This document shows, one piece after another, positions 15,810-24,758 of a stretch of DNA of 59,599 bases (position 1 is its first letter; each line of letters begins with the position of its first letter). This DNA is from Clostridia bacterium (GTDB lineage: Bacteria; Bacillota; Clostridia; Oscillospirales; RGIG577): the NCBI GenBank assembly GCA_017405765.1, contig JAFQZS010000051.1:1-59599 (forward strand). Reading direction: 5' to 3'. The notes under the pieces were generated by a model. It had not been told where the DNA came from and made no database searches. It saw only the letters and a list, made by a program, of their open reading frames with translations. The translations under genes and the position numbers were made by a program.

Positions 15810-17663
15810 ATGAATAGATTGGGAGAACTTATAAAAGAATACTGCACTAATGGCGTTGAATATAAGCGTTTAGGTGAAATCGGCCCTGTTTGTATGTGTA
15901 AAAGGATTTTGAAATCACAAACCAACAGTGAAGGCGGTATACCGTTCTATAAAATTGGGACATTTGGCGGAGTTGCAGATTCATATATCTCTGAAGAGCT
16001 ATTTAACGAATACAAAAGTAAGTATTCATATCCGAAGGCTGGAGAAGTATTGATATCAGCCGCTGGTACAATAGGAAGAAGCGTCATTTTTAACGGTGAG
16101 TCTTCTTATTTTCAAGACTCAAATATTGTATGGGTTTCAAATGACGAAACACAAGTTCTAAATAAGTATCTTTTCTATTGCTATCAATTGTCCCCTTGGA
16201 GTATTTCATCCGGTGGGACTATTGCAAGGTTGTATAATGACAATATTTTGAAAGCAAAGATCCCTGTCCCTCCCATAGAGGTGCAGCGTGAAATTGTCCG
16301 TATCCTGGACAATTTCACGGAGCTTACAGCGGAGCTTACAGCGGAGCTTACAGCGGAGCTTACAGCGGAGCTTACAGCGCGGAAGAAACAGTATGAATAC
16401 TATAGGGATGCGTTGCTGGATGTGCGCAAGGAAATCCCTGTCGTTAAGCTCAAGGAGATCGCCACAGAGATGTTCCGTGGAGCTGGCATCAAGCGCGAGG
16501 AAGTGACCGAGGAAGGTATCCCTTGCGTCCGTTACGGCGAGATATATACGACCTACAACACATGGTTCGATACTTGCGTATCCCATACGAAGCTTGAATA
16601 TGTGCCGTCTCCTAAGTATTTTGAGTATGGTGATATTCTGTTTGCTATCACCGGGGAAAGCGTGGAGGATATTGCAAAATCCGTCGCATATGTAGGGCAT
16701 GACCGCTGCCTTGCAGGTGGTGACATTGTGGTGATGAAGCACAAGCAGAACCCGCGCTATCTTGCCCATGTCCTCTCTACCACTTATGCGAGAGAGCAGA
16801 AAAGCAAGGGCAAGGTCAAAAGCAAGGTGGTTCATTCCAATGTGCCGTCTATTGAAAATATAGAGATACCGTTGCCACCTCTGGATGTGCAGGAGCGATA
16901 TGCGAATGTGCTGGATAGTTTTGAGGCTATATGTAATGACCTCAACATCGGTCTCCCGGCAGAAATCAGCGCAAGGCAAAAACAGTACGAATATTACAGA
17001 GATTTGCTATTGACATTCGCCGAGACCGGAAACACAATCGTTAGACAGACAGACAGACAGGCTGAAATAGCGCTTTTGCAGTATGTGTTTGGGTATGCGG
17101 AGGTGCAGTTGCAGGATGTGGCTGAATATAGAAGTCAGAGAATCGATGCCGCTGAAATTGACGAGAACTCCTACATTGGGGTAGATAATCTTCTTCCAGA
17201 TAAAGGCGGTCGCAAGCCTTCAGAATACGTTCCAATTGAAGGTCGGCTTATCCGATTCGAGGCAAACGATGTTTTGATCGGAAACATCAGGCCATACTTA
17301 AAGAAAATATGGCTTTCTGACTGTTCAGGCGGCACGAATGGAGACGTCCTCACCGTAGGTATCCATGATGATGTGGAAGTATATCCACGGTACCTGTATT
17401 ATGTCCTTTCCTCCGAAAGGTTCTTTGCTTATGACAACCAATATGCAAAAGGAGCAAAGATGCCGCGTGGGAACAAAGATGCTGTGATGCAATATTGTTT
17501 TGCATTACCATCTTACTCCGAGCAAATAAGAATTGCCGGATTATTAGACCGTTTTGATGCCCTATGCAATGACATCACTAAGGGGCTTCCCGCCGAGATA
17601 GAGGCTCGTAGACAGCAGTACGAGTATTACAGAGATAAGCTGCTGACATTCAAAGAAGTATAA
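15810..17663 (+). CDS. hsdS: Type I specificity subunit HsdS with three target-recognition domains
   Basis: 617 aa from ATG 15810 (AGGAGG six bases upstream); typical HsdS is about 400-450 aa with two TRDs. Order: TRD1 (about 10-160), conserved helix 1 (EVQREIVRILDNFTELTA...RKKQYEYYRD), TRD2 (about 210-355), helix 2 (LDVQERYANVLDSF...ARQKQYEYYRDLLLTF), TRD3 (about 420-560), helix 3 (SEQIRIAGLLDRFDAL...ARRQQYEYYRDKLLTF). Helix 1 contains five ELTA repeats (residues 171-190). A (AGAC)4AG tract at 17043-17060 joins helix 2 to TRD3; one unit lost or gained gives a stop after 418 or 419 residues, a normal two-TRD subunit. TRD1 is AT-richer than the rest, as is usual for exchanged TRDs. Confidence 0.94.
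   Translation: MNRLGELIKEYCTNGVEYKRLGEIGPVCMCKRILKSQTNSEGGIPFYKIGTFGGVADSYISEELFNEYKSKYSYPKAGEVLISAAGTIGRSVIFNGESSYFQDSNIVWVSNDETQVLNKYLFYCYQLSPWSISSGGTIARLYNDNILKAKIPVPPIEVQREIVRILDNFTELTAELTAELTAELTAELTARKKQYEYYRDALLDVRKEIPVVKLKEIATEMFRGAGIKREEVTEEGIPCVRYGEIYTTYNTWFDTCVSHTKLEYVPSPKYFEYGDILFAITGESVEDIAKSVAYVGHDRCLAGGDIVVMKHKQNPRYLAHVLSTTYAREQKSKGKVKSKVVHSNVPSIENIEIPLPPLDVQERYANVLDSFEAICNDLNIGLPAEISARQKQYEYYRDLLLTFAETGNTIVRQTDRQAEIALLQYVFGYAEVQLQDVAEYRSQRIDAAEIDENSYIGVDNLLPDKGGRKPSEYVPIEGRLIRFEANDVLIGNIRPYLKKIWLSDCSGGTNGDVLTVGIHDDVEVYPRYLYYVLSSERFFAYDNQYAKGAKMPRGNKDAVMQYCFALPSYSEQIRIAGLLDRFDALCNDITKGLPAEIEARRQQYEYYRDKLLTFKEV
16320..16379 (+). repeat. Five tandem 12-bp GAGCTTACAGCG repeats in hsdS
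   Basis: Five perfect units encode ELTA x5 in the spacer helix between TRD1 and TRD2. In EcoR124I/EcoR124II, a change from two to three TAEL units alters the length of the non-specific spacer in the recognised site, so unit-number change here should do the same while keeping frame. Confidence 0.97.
17043..17060 (+). repeat. (AGAC)4AG tetranucleotide tract in hsdS
   Basis: 18 bp of AGAC repeats encode RQTDRQ between helix 2 and TRD3. Removing one unit gives V-R-Q-T-D-R-L-K-stop; adding one gives V-R-Q-T-D-R-Q-T-G-stop. Only changes in multiples of three units keep TRD3 in frame. Confidence 0.97.
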
Positions 17664-17681
17664 ACCCAAGGAGGTGGCATC

Positions 17682-20600
17682 TTGCCGTACTTCAACATTG
17701 TGGCTCAGACCACGGAAAATACAGTCGTTACGGAATACGAACCCGTAAAGGCCCGCTCTGACAGCTATCAGAGCGAGGCGGAGCTTGAACGGGAGTTCAT
17801 TCGTATGCTCACGGAGCAGGGCTATGAATACCTGTCGATCCATACGGAAGCGGAGCTGCTTGCCAATCTACGCACACAGCTTGAAAAGTTGAACGGCTAT
17901 ACCTTCACCGATTCCGAGTGGAGCCGTTTCCTCAAGGAAAGCGTTGCCAATCCCAATGAGCATATTGTGGAAAAGACCCGGAAGATACAGGAGGATTTCG
18001 TACAGGTGCTCCGCCGCGACGACGGCAGCAGCAAGAATATCCTGCTGATTGACAAGAAGAACGTGCATAATAATTTCCTGCAAGTCATCAATCAGTATTC
18101 TGTCGGGCAGGATGTCGGGGCGAAGCACGATAACCGCTATGATGTTACCGTTCTCGTCAACGGTCTGCCGCTTGTGCATATCGAGCTGAAACGGCGCGGC
18201 GTTGCTATCCGGGAGGCGTTCAATCAGATCAACCGCTATCAGCGTGATTCTTTCTAGGCAGGATGCGGACTGTTCGAGTATGTGCAAATCTTCGTCATCA
18301 GCAACGGCACGAATACGAAGTATTATTCCAACAGCACCCGCTTCAATGCTATAAAGGATGCGAATTCCTCCAAAGCAAAAAAGGAGAAGACTTCCAATAG
18401 CTTTGAGTTCACATCCTATTGGGCAGACAGCAACAATGTGGTGATCCCTGATCTGATTGATTTTACACGGACGTTTTTCGCACGGCACACCATTCTGAAT
18501 GTGCTGACGAAGTACTGTATTTTCACATCCGAGAATATGCTCATGGTCATGCGTCCGTATCAGATCACGGCAACGGAACGCATCCTCAACCGCATTGAGA
18601 TCGCCACGAACTACAAGAAGTATGGCAGCGTGGCGGGAGGCGGCTATATCTGGCATACCACCGGCTCCGGCAAGACGCTGACCTCCTTCAAGACGGCGCG
18701 GCTGGCTTCCAATCTGCCCTATATAGACAAGGTGCTTTTCGTGGTTGACCGCAAAGATTTGGACTATCAGACCATGAAGGAATATGACCGCTTTGAGAAA
18801 GGCGCTGCCAACAGTAATACTTCTACCGCAATCCTAAAGCGGCAGCTTGAAGACCCGAATGCACATATCATTATCACAACCATTCAGAAGCTGTCCACCT
18901 TCGTAAAAAAGAATCCTGGACATGAAGTTTATCACAAGCACGTTGTTATTATCTTTGACGAATGCCACCGCAGCCAGTTCGGTGATATGCATACGGCAAT
19001 CGTAAAGAATTTTAAGAAATATCATCTGTTCGGCTTTACCGGGACGCCGATTTTTGCGGCGAATGCCGGAGCGGTTAGGAACACGCAGTTTTTCACCACT
19101 GAGCAGACCTTCGGCGATCAATTGCACACCTATACCATCGTGGACGCCATCAATGATAAAAACGTTCTGCCGTTCCGCGTGGATTACATCAAGACGATGG
19201 ATACCGACCCGGATATTGACGATAAGAACGTCTGGGATATCGACCGAGAGAAAGCGTTCATGGCACCGAAGCGCATCGAACTTGTCACACGGTACATTCT
19301 GGAGCATTTTGACCAAAAGACATATCGCGGGGATAAGACTTACATTTTCAATACACTGACGAACATTTCGGAGGTAGCGTCTGCCGCCCGTGGCGCTGTT
19401 GAGGAGATAAAGCAGAAACAACGCATCAGCGGATTCAACAGCATTTTTTGCGTTGCCTCCGTTCCGATGGCAAGATTATACTACGAGGAATTCAAAAAGC
19501 AGATGGCTGCCGACCCTGCGCGTTCGCTCCGTATAGCAACTATTTACAGTTATGGTGCGAACGAGGAAGAGGCTGACGGCATCCTTGATGAAGAGAACTC
19601 TGAGGACACATCCGCTTTGGATCAGTCCTCTCGTGATTTTCTTGAAGCCTGCATCTGTGATTACAACGGGATGTTTCATACCAATTATTCTACGGACGGA
19701 GACCGGTTCCAGAATTACTATAAAGATGTATCACTCCGTATGAAGAACAAGGAGCTTGATCTGCTGATTGTGGTCAATATGTTCCTCACGGGTTTTGATG
19801 CCACCACGCTGAATACGCTATGGGTAGATAAGAATCTGAAAATGCACGGTCTGATACAGGCGTTCAGCCGCACAAATCGTATCCTAAACAGCATAAAAAC
19901 TTTCGGCAATATCATCTGTTTTCGCAATTTGCAAAAACGTGTTGATGATGCCATTTCGCTGTTCGGCGACAAAAATGCGTCCGGCATCGTACTGATGCAG
20001 ACATTCAAGGATTACTACTACGGTTTCATCGGCCCCGACGACAAGCATCATCCCGGCTATGTAGATATGATAGATGAGCTGACGGACAGATTTCCGCTCA
20101 CCGTGCCGCAGATCATTGGAGAGCAGAACCAGAAGGAGTTTATCGCACTGTTCGGCTCGATCCTGCGTATGCGAAACCTTCTCGTCTCCTTCGATGATTT
20201 TGCCGGGAAGGAGATTCTCACCGAGCGCGATCTGCAGGATTACCTCGGTCGCTATCAGGATCTGCGCGACGAATGGCGTGGTCGCAAACCCGGCGGCGAT
20301 AAAGAGGATATCACGGACGATGTAATCTTTGAGGTGGAGCTGATCCGCCAGATTGAGATTAATATCGATTACATCCTTCTGCTCGTGAAAAAGTTCCATG
20401 ACAGCCATTGCCAGGACAAAGAAGTGCTGATTACCATCCGTAAGGCTGTGGACGCATCGCCGGAGTTGCGCAGCAAGAAGGCACTCATCGAAACATTCAT
20501 TGCCGGAATTAACGATGTGGATGACGTTATGTTGGAGTGGCGCACGTTCGTTGCCGAGGAACGGGAGAAGCAACTCGTCCAAATCATTACGGAGGAGAAT

Positions 20601-20813
20601 CTGAAAGAGGAAGAGACACGCAAGTTCATGGAGGATTCTTTCCGCAACGGCGAGATAAAAACGACCGGTACAGATATTGAGAAGATTCTGCCTCCCGTCT
20701 CCCGCTTCGGAGGCGGCAACCGTACCCAAAAGAAGCAGACAGTCATCGATAAGCTGAAAGTTTTCTTCGAGCGGTTCTTCGGCATCGGATCGTCGGAGTT
20801 TTCAAAGCAATAA
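17682..20813 (+). pseudogene. hsdR: Type I restriction subunit HsdR, interrupted by one in-frame amber codon
   Basis: A single frame from TTG 17682 (AAGGAGG about 7 bases upstream) to 20813 encodes a complete HsdR except for TAG at 18255-18257, codon 192. The stop follows INRYQRDSF and precedes AGCGLFEYVQIFV; the missing residue is expected to be Trp, so TGG-to-TAG explains it. Before the stop is the nuclease domain (YDVTVLVNGLPLVHIELKRRG, then FNQINRY). After it are the SF2 helicase motifs: TTGSGKTLTSF, FDECHRSQFGDM, GFTGTPIF and AFSRTNRI. The helicase part (18282-20813, 843 aa) is otherwise intact. Likely no restriction, unless the stop is suppressed or is a sequence error. Confidence 0.9.
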
Positions 20814-20937
20814 ATAGGTGGCTGCCTTTTGCGATGGACCCGTTCGCATTTTGAGAGAACAAGATAGCGCCAAACATGTTCAACATGATTATACAATGGG
20901 CCGATTATTTGCTGCGGCATGAGACGAGGGGATTAAT

Positions 20938-23898
20938 ATGTATGAGAAAGAACTGCAAAGAATATTAAACGCTTCACAGAATAATGCACTTACGTTTTTC
21001 GTTGGTGCAGGCGTATCAAAACTCTCCGGAGCACCGACGTGGAAAGAGTTGATTGACGCAATTAGTGTCAAACTGGAACAACTACCCCAAAAAAAATATT
21101 CTTCCGATGAATCTCTTCAAATTCCGCAGATGTTTTATTATTCTTTAGGGGAGAACAAGGCAGAGTACTATAAGTTCGTCAAGGAACAGTTGTATTCTTC
21201 TTCATTGTTGCCAAATACCATCCATCGGGAAATGCTGAACCTAAATCCGGTATCCTTTATTACTACCAACTATGACACGCTACTGGAAGATGCGGCGATC
21301 CAGTATTGTCAAAGCTTTAAGGTAGTCTCACGAGATGAAGACGTTCCAACCGTTTTTGGAGATAGGTTTATACTAAAACTACACGGGGATTTTAAGCATA
21401 ATAATTTTGTGCTGAAGGAAGAGGACTACCTCAACTACAGCGAAAACTTCAAATTGATTGAAACCCTGGTAAAATCTATTTTTTCCACCAACACTGTTGT
21501 TTTTATAGGATACAGCCTTAATGATTATAATATTAAACTGATTCTTAACTGGACGAAAACACTACTTAAGGGTAGCTTCCGAGAGCCTATCTTCCTTTAT
21601 GTTGGTAGCTCGGCCCTTACAGATACTGAACTTATTTATCATCAGTCAAAGGGACTCGCAGTTATCGAGTTGAATAAACTCTTGCCTCCAACTGACGACT
21701 ACTTGAATCGCTACAATGCGATCTTTGCTGCGTTAAAGAATCAATCTAAACTGTCATTAGACGGAAAATCAGAGGATGAAGCGTTTGAGATTCTATACAA
21801 TTTGCTTCGACCCTTAAATCGATTAAATGCCCTTCGAATCGGAGATATTTCAAAAAGACTGTATCCCTACGTCAGAATAAGGGACACTGGAGTTATAAGC
21901 TATCCTCAAAATGATAGCCTGATATTAAAAAAGTTCTTTGCAATAAATCAATTATCATTGGCTGAACAAAATGCACTTTCAAAAGATGTATTGGCTAAAT
22001 ATCACTGCATTTTAGATGTCTTCCGAAAGGCGAGAGTATTAGAGGTAGAAGATAACCACAAGCACAGGCAGTTTATTACTGATGGAGTGCCTTTTGCTGA
22101 CAGGAATTGCATTCTATTCGATTATACACACATGCACACCTTTTCAGCAAAGACATACAAGTCAATCGAAAGCAATTATAGAAAGGCTTTTTATCTGTCC
22201 CGGCTGAGAAGATATGACGAAGCATTTTTCCTTTTTTCAGAAGTTACAAAGCAAGCGTTTAAGGCAGAGAACTATCTGTTGTACTATCTTGCTGAATCTA
22301 ACTGTATTAGCTTACGCAAAGTAATAAAGAATGTTAATACATGGTATCGCTGTTATGATATAGATGCAGTTGAAGCCTTATCACCAAATGATTCGGAGAT
22401 TGAAAATCTGTTTAGGCATTTGCCAGTGGAATTCAGGAGTACATATGACAACTTAACAGATATTCATAGTCCGGATTTGCTTTATAAATACGCTTATGAG
22501 TCGTTTGTTGATGGGCAAAAGCTGCAAAAGGCGATAGAATCCGGTTCAACAGAATTTGGATTAACAAGCAGCGGTAAGGCGGTTTGTCGAGTAAACGATT
22601 ATTTGCATTTCTTGCTTGGAAATGGAATTGTAGCAGATGTATTCTCCGAGTATAGAATTGCAGTGAAGAATCTGATGTCCCTGTTAGTATACAAGTACTC
22701 CACACAGGGAAAGAAAGTATTGCATGAGCGGCTATTTCCTTTTATTGAAGGGAATGACATTTATTTCGATGAAATCGATTTTCACTGTTTCGTAGAGTAT
22801 TTTGATGCAAAGGAAATAGTAGAGTTGCTGGACAAATATCACATTGAAACAATCGAGTTTCAGAATATGTCTTTGGTTGAGACCGCTGTAAACAACTTAT
22901 TGGATTACTACAGTTATGCGGTCAAATCTACAAAAAACAACATTGATGTTATTGGGTTGCAAACGCAAATTAAGAATTGCCTCGCATTACTCAGATATGT
23001 CAGCGTTTCGCAGGGCTTGGTTGATAAGATATGCGGCTTCATCCTAACACAAGAATTCAGGGAAATATTGATAAATGATAAGGTTCTTTTCCTTGATCGC
23101 CAACTGGCGAAAAGGAAAATGTATAGCGAAACAACAAGGAAAATCGTAGAGGATACATTGATTTCTTATTTGGATAAGAAGATTTCTGCACTGAAAAAGG
23201 GCGAGAAGTTTGAGTTGCCCTCAACAAGCACGGGTATCAATTATTTCAATCTTGTTCATTACATCTCTGCACCAGAGGAAAAATACTATTCACGAAGACT
23301 GTCTGTGAGAATCTCGCAGATTATTAATAATAATCTGTCCCAGATGTATGATCAGATAACCCAGCACTACTGCGGATATGTCTCAAAGAATCAGCAGAAA
23401 AAGCTTATCACATGGGCTAACAAACTAATACAAACGAATTTTAGCTTTAATTTATTTACAATGCTTATTCAATGTGATGCGCGTATTAGTAAAGTAGTTA
23501 ATATTCAACTGAAGGAATTCCTTAAGCAAAGAATAGATGCGGCTAAAAAAACAAATAACAATGGTGTAGTCGTATATCCAGCTAGACAACCATACGAAGA
23601 ATTAGATCGGGTCGGTTATTGGTGTTTGCTCAATATCCTCAAAGCGAAGGATTTCCAGGAATTTCTTGGTAATAGTGCGGTGTTTGACTTCTATTGTGAA
23701 TACACTAAATTCGATTTCGATAGGTTTGACGTTTCATGGCTATTACATCTTTTCCCGCATACATTGGAACAGATTGCAAAAAATGGAAAGGTCAAAGAAC
23801 ATATACGAGTTGCTATTGCAACTTCATTGAAAGATAAAGGAATAGCAATATCAGACCACCAACGACTTCAAGACATTCTCGTCAAACATTTTTGCTGA
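20938..23898 (+). CDS. SIR2-domain anti-phage protein, DSR2-like (probable NADase)
   Basis: 986 aa. Residues 1-250 are a SIR2 domain: FFVGAGVSKLSGAP (21-33), TTNYDTL (109-115), KLHGD (147-151), FIGYSLND (189-196). Putative catalytic Asn111 and His149 are 38 residues apart, the same as DSR2 Asn133 and His171 as I recall. No zinc Cys quartet, so not a protein deacetylase. The remaining 730 residues are helical and unrecognised; in DSR-type proteins this part senses phage proteins. It follows hsdR by 124 bp with its own GAGGGGAT site. Base composition is clearly more AT-rich than hsdM/hsdR, suggesting separate acquisition. Other SIR2 Abi families remain possible. Confidence 0.82.
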   Translation: MYEKELQRILNASQNNALTFFVGAGVSKLSGAPTWKELIDAISVKLEQLPQKKYSSDESLQIPQMFYYSLGENKAEYYKFVKEQLYSSSLLPNTIHREMLNLNPVSFITTNYDTLLEDAAIQYCQSFKVVSRDEDVPTVFGDRFILKLHGDFKHNNFVLKEEDYLNYSENFKLIETLVKSIFSTNTVVFIGYSLNDYNIKLILNWTKTLLKGSFREPIFLYVGSSALTDTELIYHQSKGLAVIELNKLLPPTDDYLNRYNAIFAALKNQSKLSLDGKSEDEAFEILYNLLRPLNRLNALRIGDISKRLYPYVRIRDTGVISYPQNDSLILKKFFAINQLSLAEQNALSKDVLAKYHCILDVFRKARVLEVEDNHKHRQFITDGVPFADRNCILFDYTHMHTFSAKTYKSIESNYRKAFYLSRLRRYDEAFFLFSEVTKQAFKAENYLLYYLAESNCISLRKVIKNVNTWYRCYDIDAVEALSPNDSEIENLFRHLPVEFRSTYDNLTDIHSPDLLYKYAYESFVDGQKLQKAIESGSTEFGLTSSGKAVCRVNDYLHFLLGNGIVADVFSEYRIAVKNLMSLLVYKYSTQGKKVLHERLFPFIEGNDIYFDEIDFHCFVEYFDAKEIVELLDKYHIETIEFQNMSLVETAVNNLLDYYSYAVKSTKNNIDVIGLQTQIKNCLALLRYVSVSQGLVDKICGFILTQEFREILINDKVLFLDRQLAKRKMYSETTRKIVEDTLISYLDKKISALKKGEKFELPSTSTGINYFNLVHYISAPEEKYYSRRLSVRISQIINNNLSQMYDQITQHYCGYVSKNQQKKLITWANKLIQTNFSFNLFTMLIQCDARISKVVNIQLKEFLKQRIDAAKKTNNNGVVVYPARQPYEELDRVGYWCLLNILKAKDFQEFLGNSAVFDFYCEYTKFDFDRFDVSWLLHLFPHTLEQIAKNGKVKEHIRVAIATSLKDKGIAISDHQRLQDILVKHFC

Positions 23899-23967
23899 TT
23901 GGAGAGTGCTTCGTTGTTTACGACGTTAACTACTATAGGCTGTATATCAGGGCGCAATCCGTTAATT

Positions 23968-23990
23968 AAAAGTAGTAAATCGGTAGTAAA
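23968..23990. other. Right-end integrase arm-type binding sites (Tn916 DR2-like pair)
   Basis: AAAAGTAGTAA followed by GGTAGTAAA gives two GTAGTAA repeats 11 bp apart (23972-23978 and 23983-23989), matching the left-end pair in sequence, spacing and orientation. The surrounding gap 23899-24213 holds only this pair and, near 24057, a TATAAT with a poor -35. The island's right junction should lie shortly after 23990. Confidence 0.65.
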
Positions 23991-24213
23991 ACCGCTAGTG
24001 ATAAGCTGGCAAAACGCTTTTGTTCCAAGGCTTTGCGTGCTTGTTGTTGAATGTTGGTATAATATATAAAAAGCGAAGACGGGCTCGGCGCGATGCGCGG
24101 GCATACTTCATATGCTGCGCTCTATTGGATCGCGGCGCAAAAATCCCCTTGCAAGCGAGCATTTTTCTTGCAGCATGATCACTAAAATTTAACACGCTTT
24201 TTTGGAGGCTTTC

Positions 24214-24714
24214 ATGGGCAGATTTGAAATAAAGCTTAGAATACGCTCCGAGGACGAACTTTATAACCGCTTTGATGAGGACAGACTTGTATTAAGCGAC
24301 GATGTTATATCATATATAACAGACCGATTTGAAGAAAAGCATTTCGGCGACGGGCTTGCCCTTAGGATAATAAGTGATACTCCCGTAAACAAGGACGCTG
24401 TGACTGCCGCATTTGCACGAAACATTCAGATAATGCAGCAAAAGAAGAAAAAGGAATATAAGAGAAATATAGCGAAACAGCTCAAATTTCTTGTTGTCGG
24501 AGTCATATTTCTTGCGGCGGGCATACTTCTTGCCATATCGCTTAATAAAATCCTTCTTGCCGTGATATCTACAATAGGTTCTTTCGCTATTTGGGAAGCG
24601 GCAAGCATATGGATAGTGAAAAACCCGCAGAAACGCTTAGAAAGCATGCTGCTGTCCCGTCTTTCGGAAACGGAGCTCATAATTGAAGTAAGAGACGGCG
24701 AGGCGCGCCCGTAA
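24214..24714 (+). CDS. Membrane protein of unknown function
   Basis: 166 aa. A soluble, acidic N-terminal region (1-95) ends in a Lys-rich QQKKKKEYKR stretch, then two transmembrane helices (about 97-117, FLVVGVIFLAAGILLAISL, and 120-142, ILLAVISTIGSFAIWEAASIW), and a short soluble tail with ESMLLSRLSETELIIEVRDG. ATG 24214 has GGAGG five bases upstream; the TTG at 24202 overlaps that site and is rejected. It is the first gene right of the island. I recognise no family; function unknown. Confidence 0.75.
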   Translation: MGRFEIKLRIRSEDELYNRFDEDRLVLSDDVISYITDRFEEKHFGDGLALRIISDTPVNKDAVTAAFARNIQIMQQKKKKEYKRNIAKQLKFLVVGVIFLAAGILLAISLNKILLAVISTIGSFAIWEAASIWIVKNPQKRLESMLLSRLSETELIIEVRDGEARP

Positions 24715-24758
24715 TGGCGTCTCTCGCTTATATAAAAAAATAAAATAAGGGGGTAAAC

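Noticed and set aside
20814-20937. Terminator or promoter between hsdR and the SIR2 gene
   Set aside because: No hairpin with a T-tract and no good -35/-10 pair were seen; only a short CATGTTCAACATG dyad, too weak to call.
24202-24213. TTG start giving four extra residues for the membrane protein
   Set aside because: The codon overlaps the GGAGG ribosome site that serves ATG 24214.
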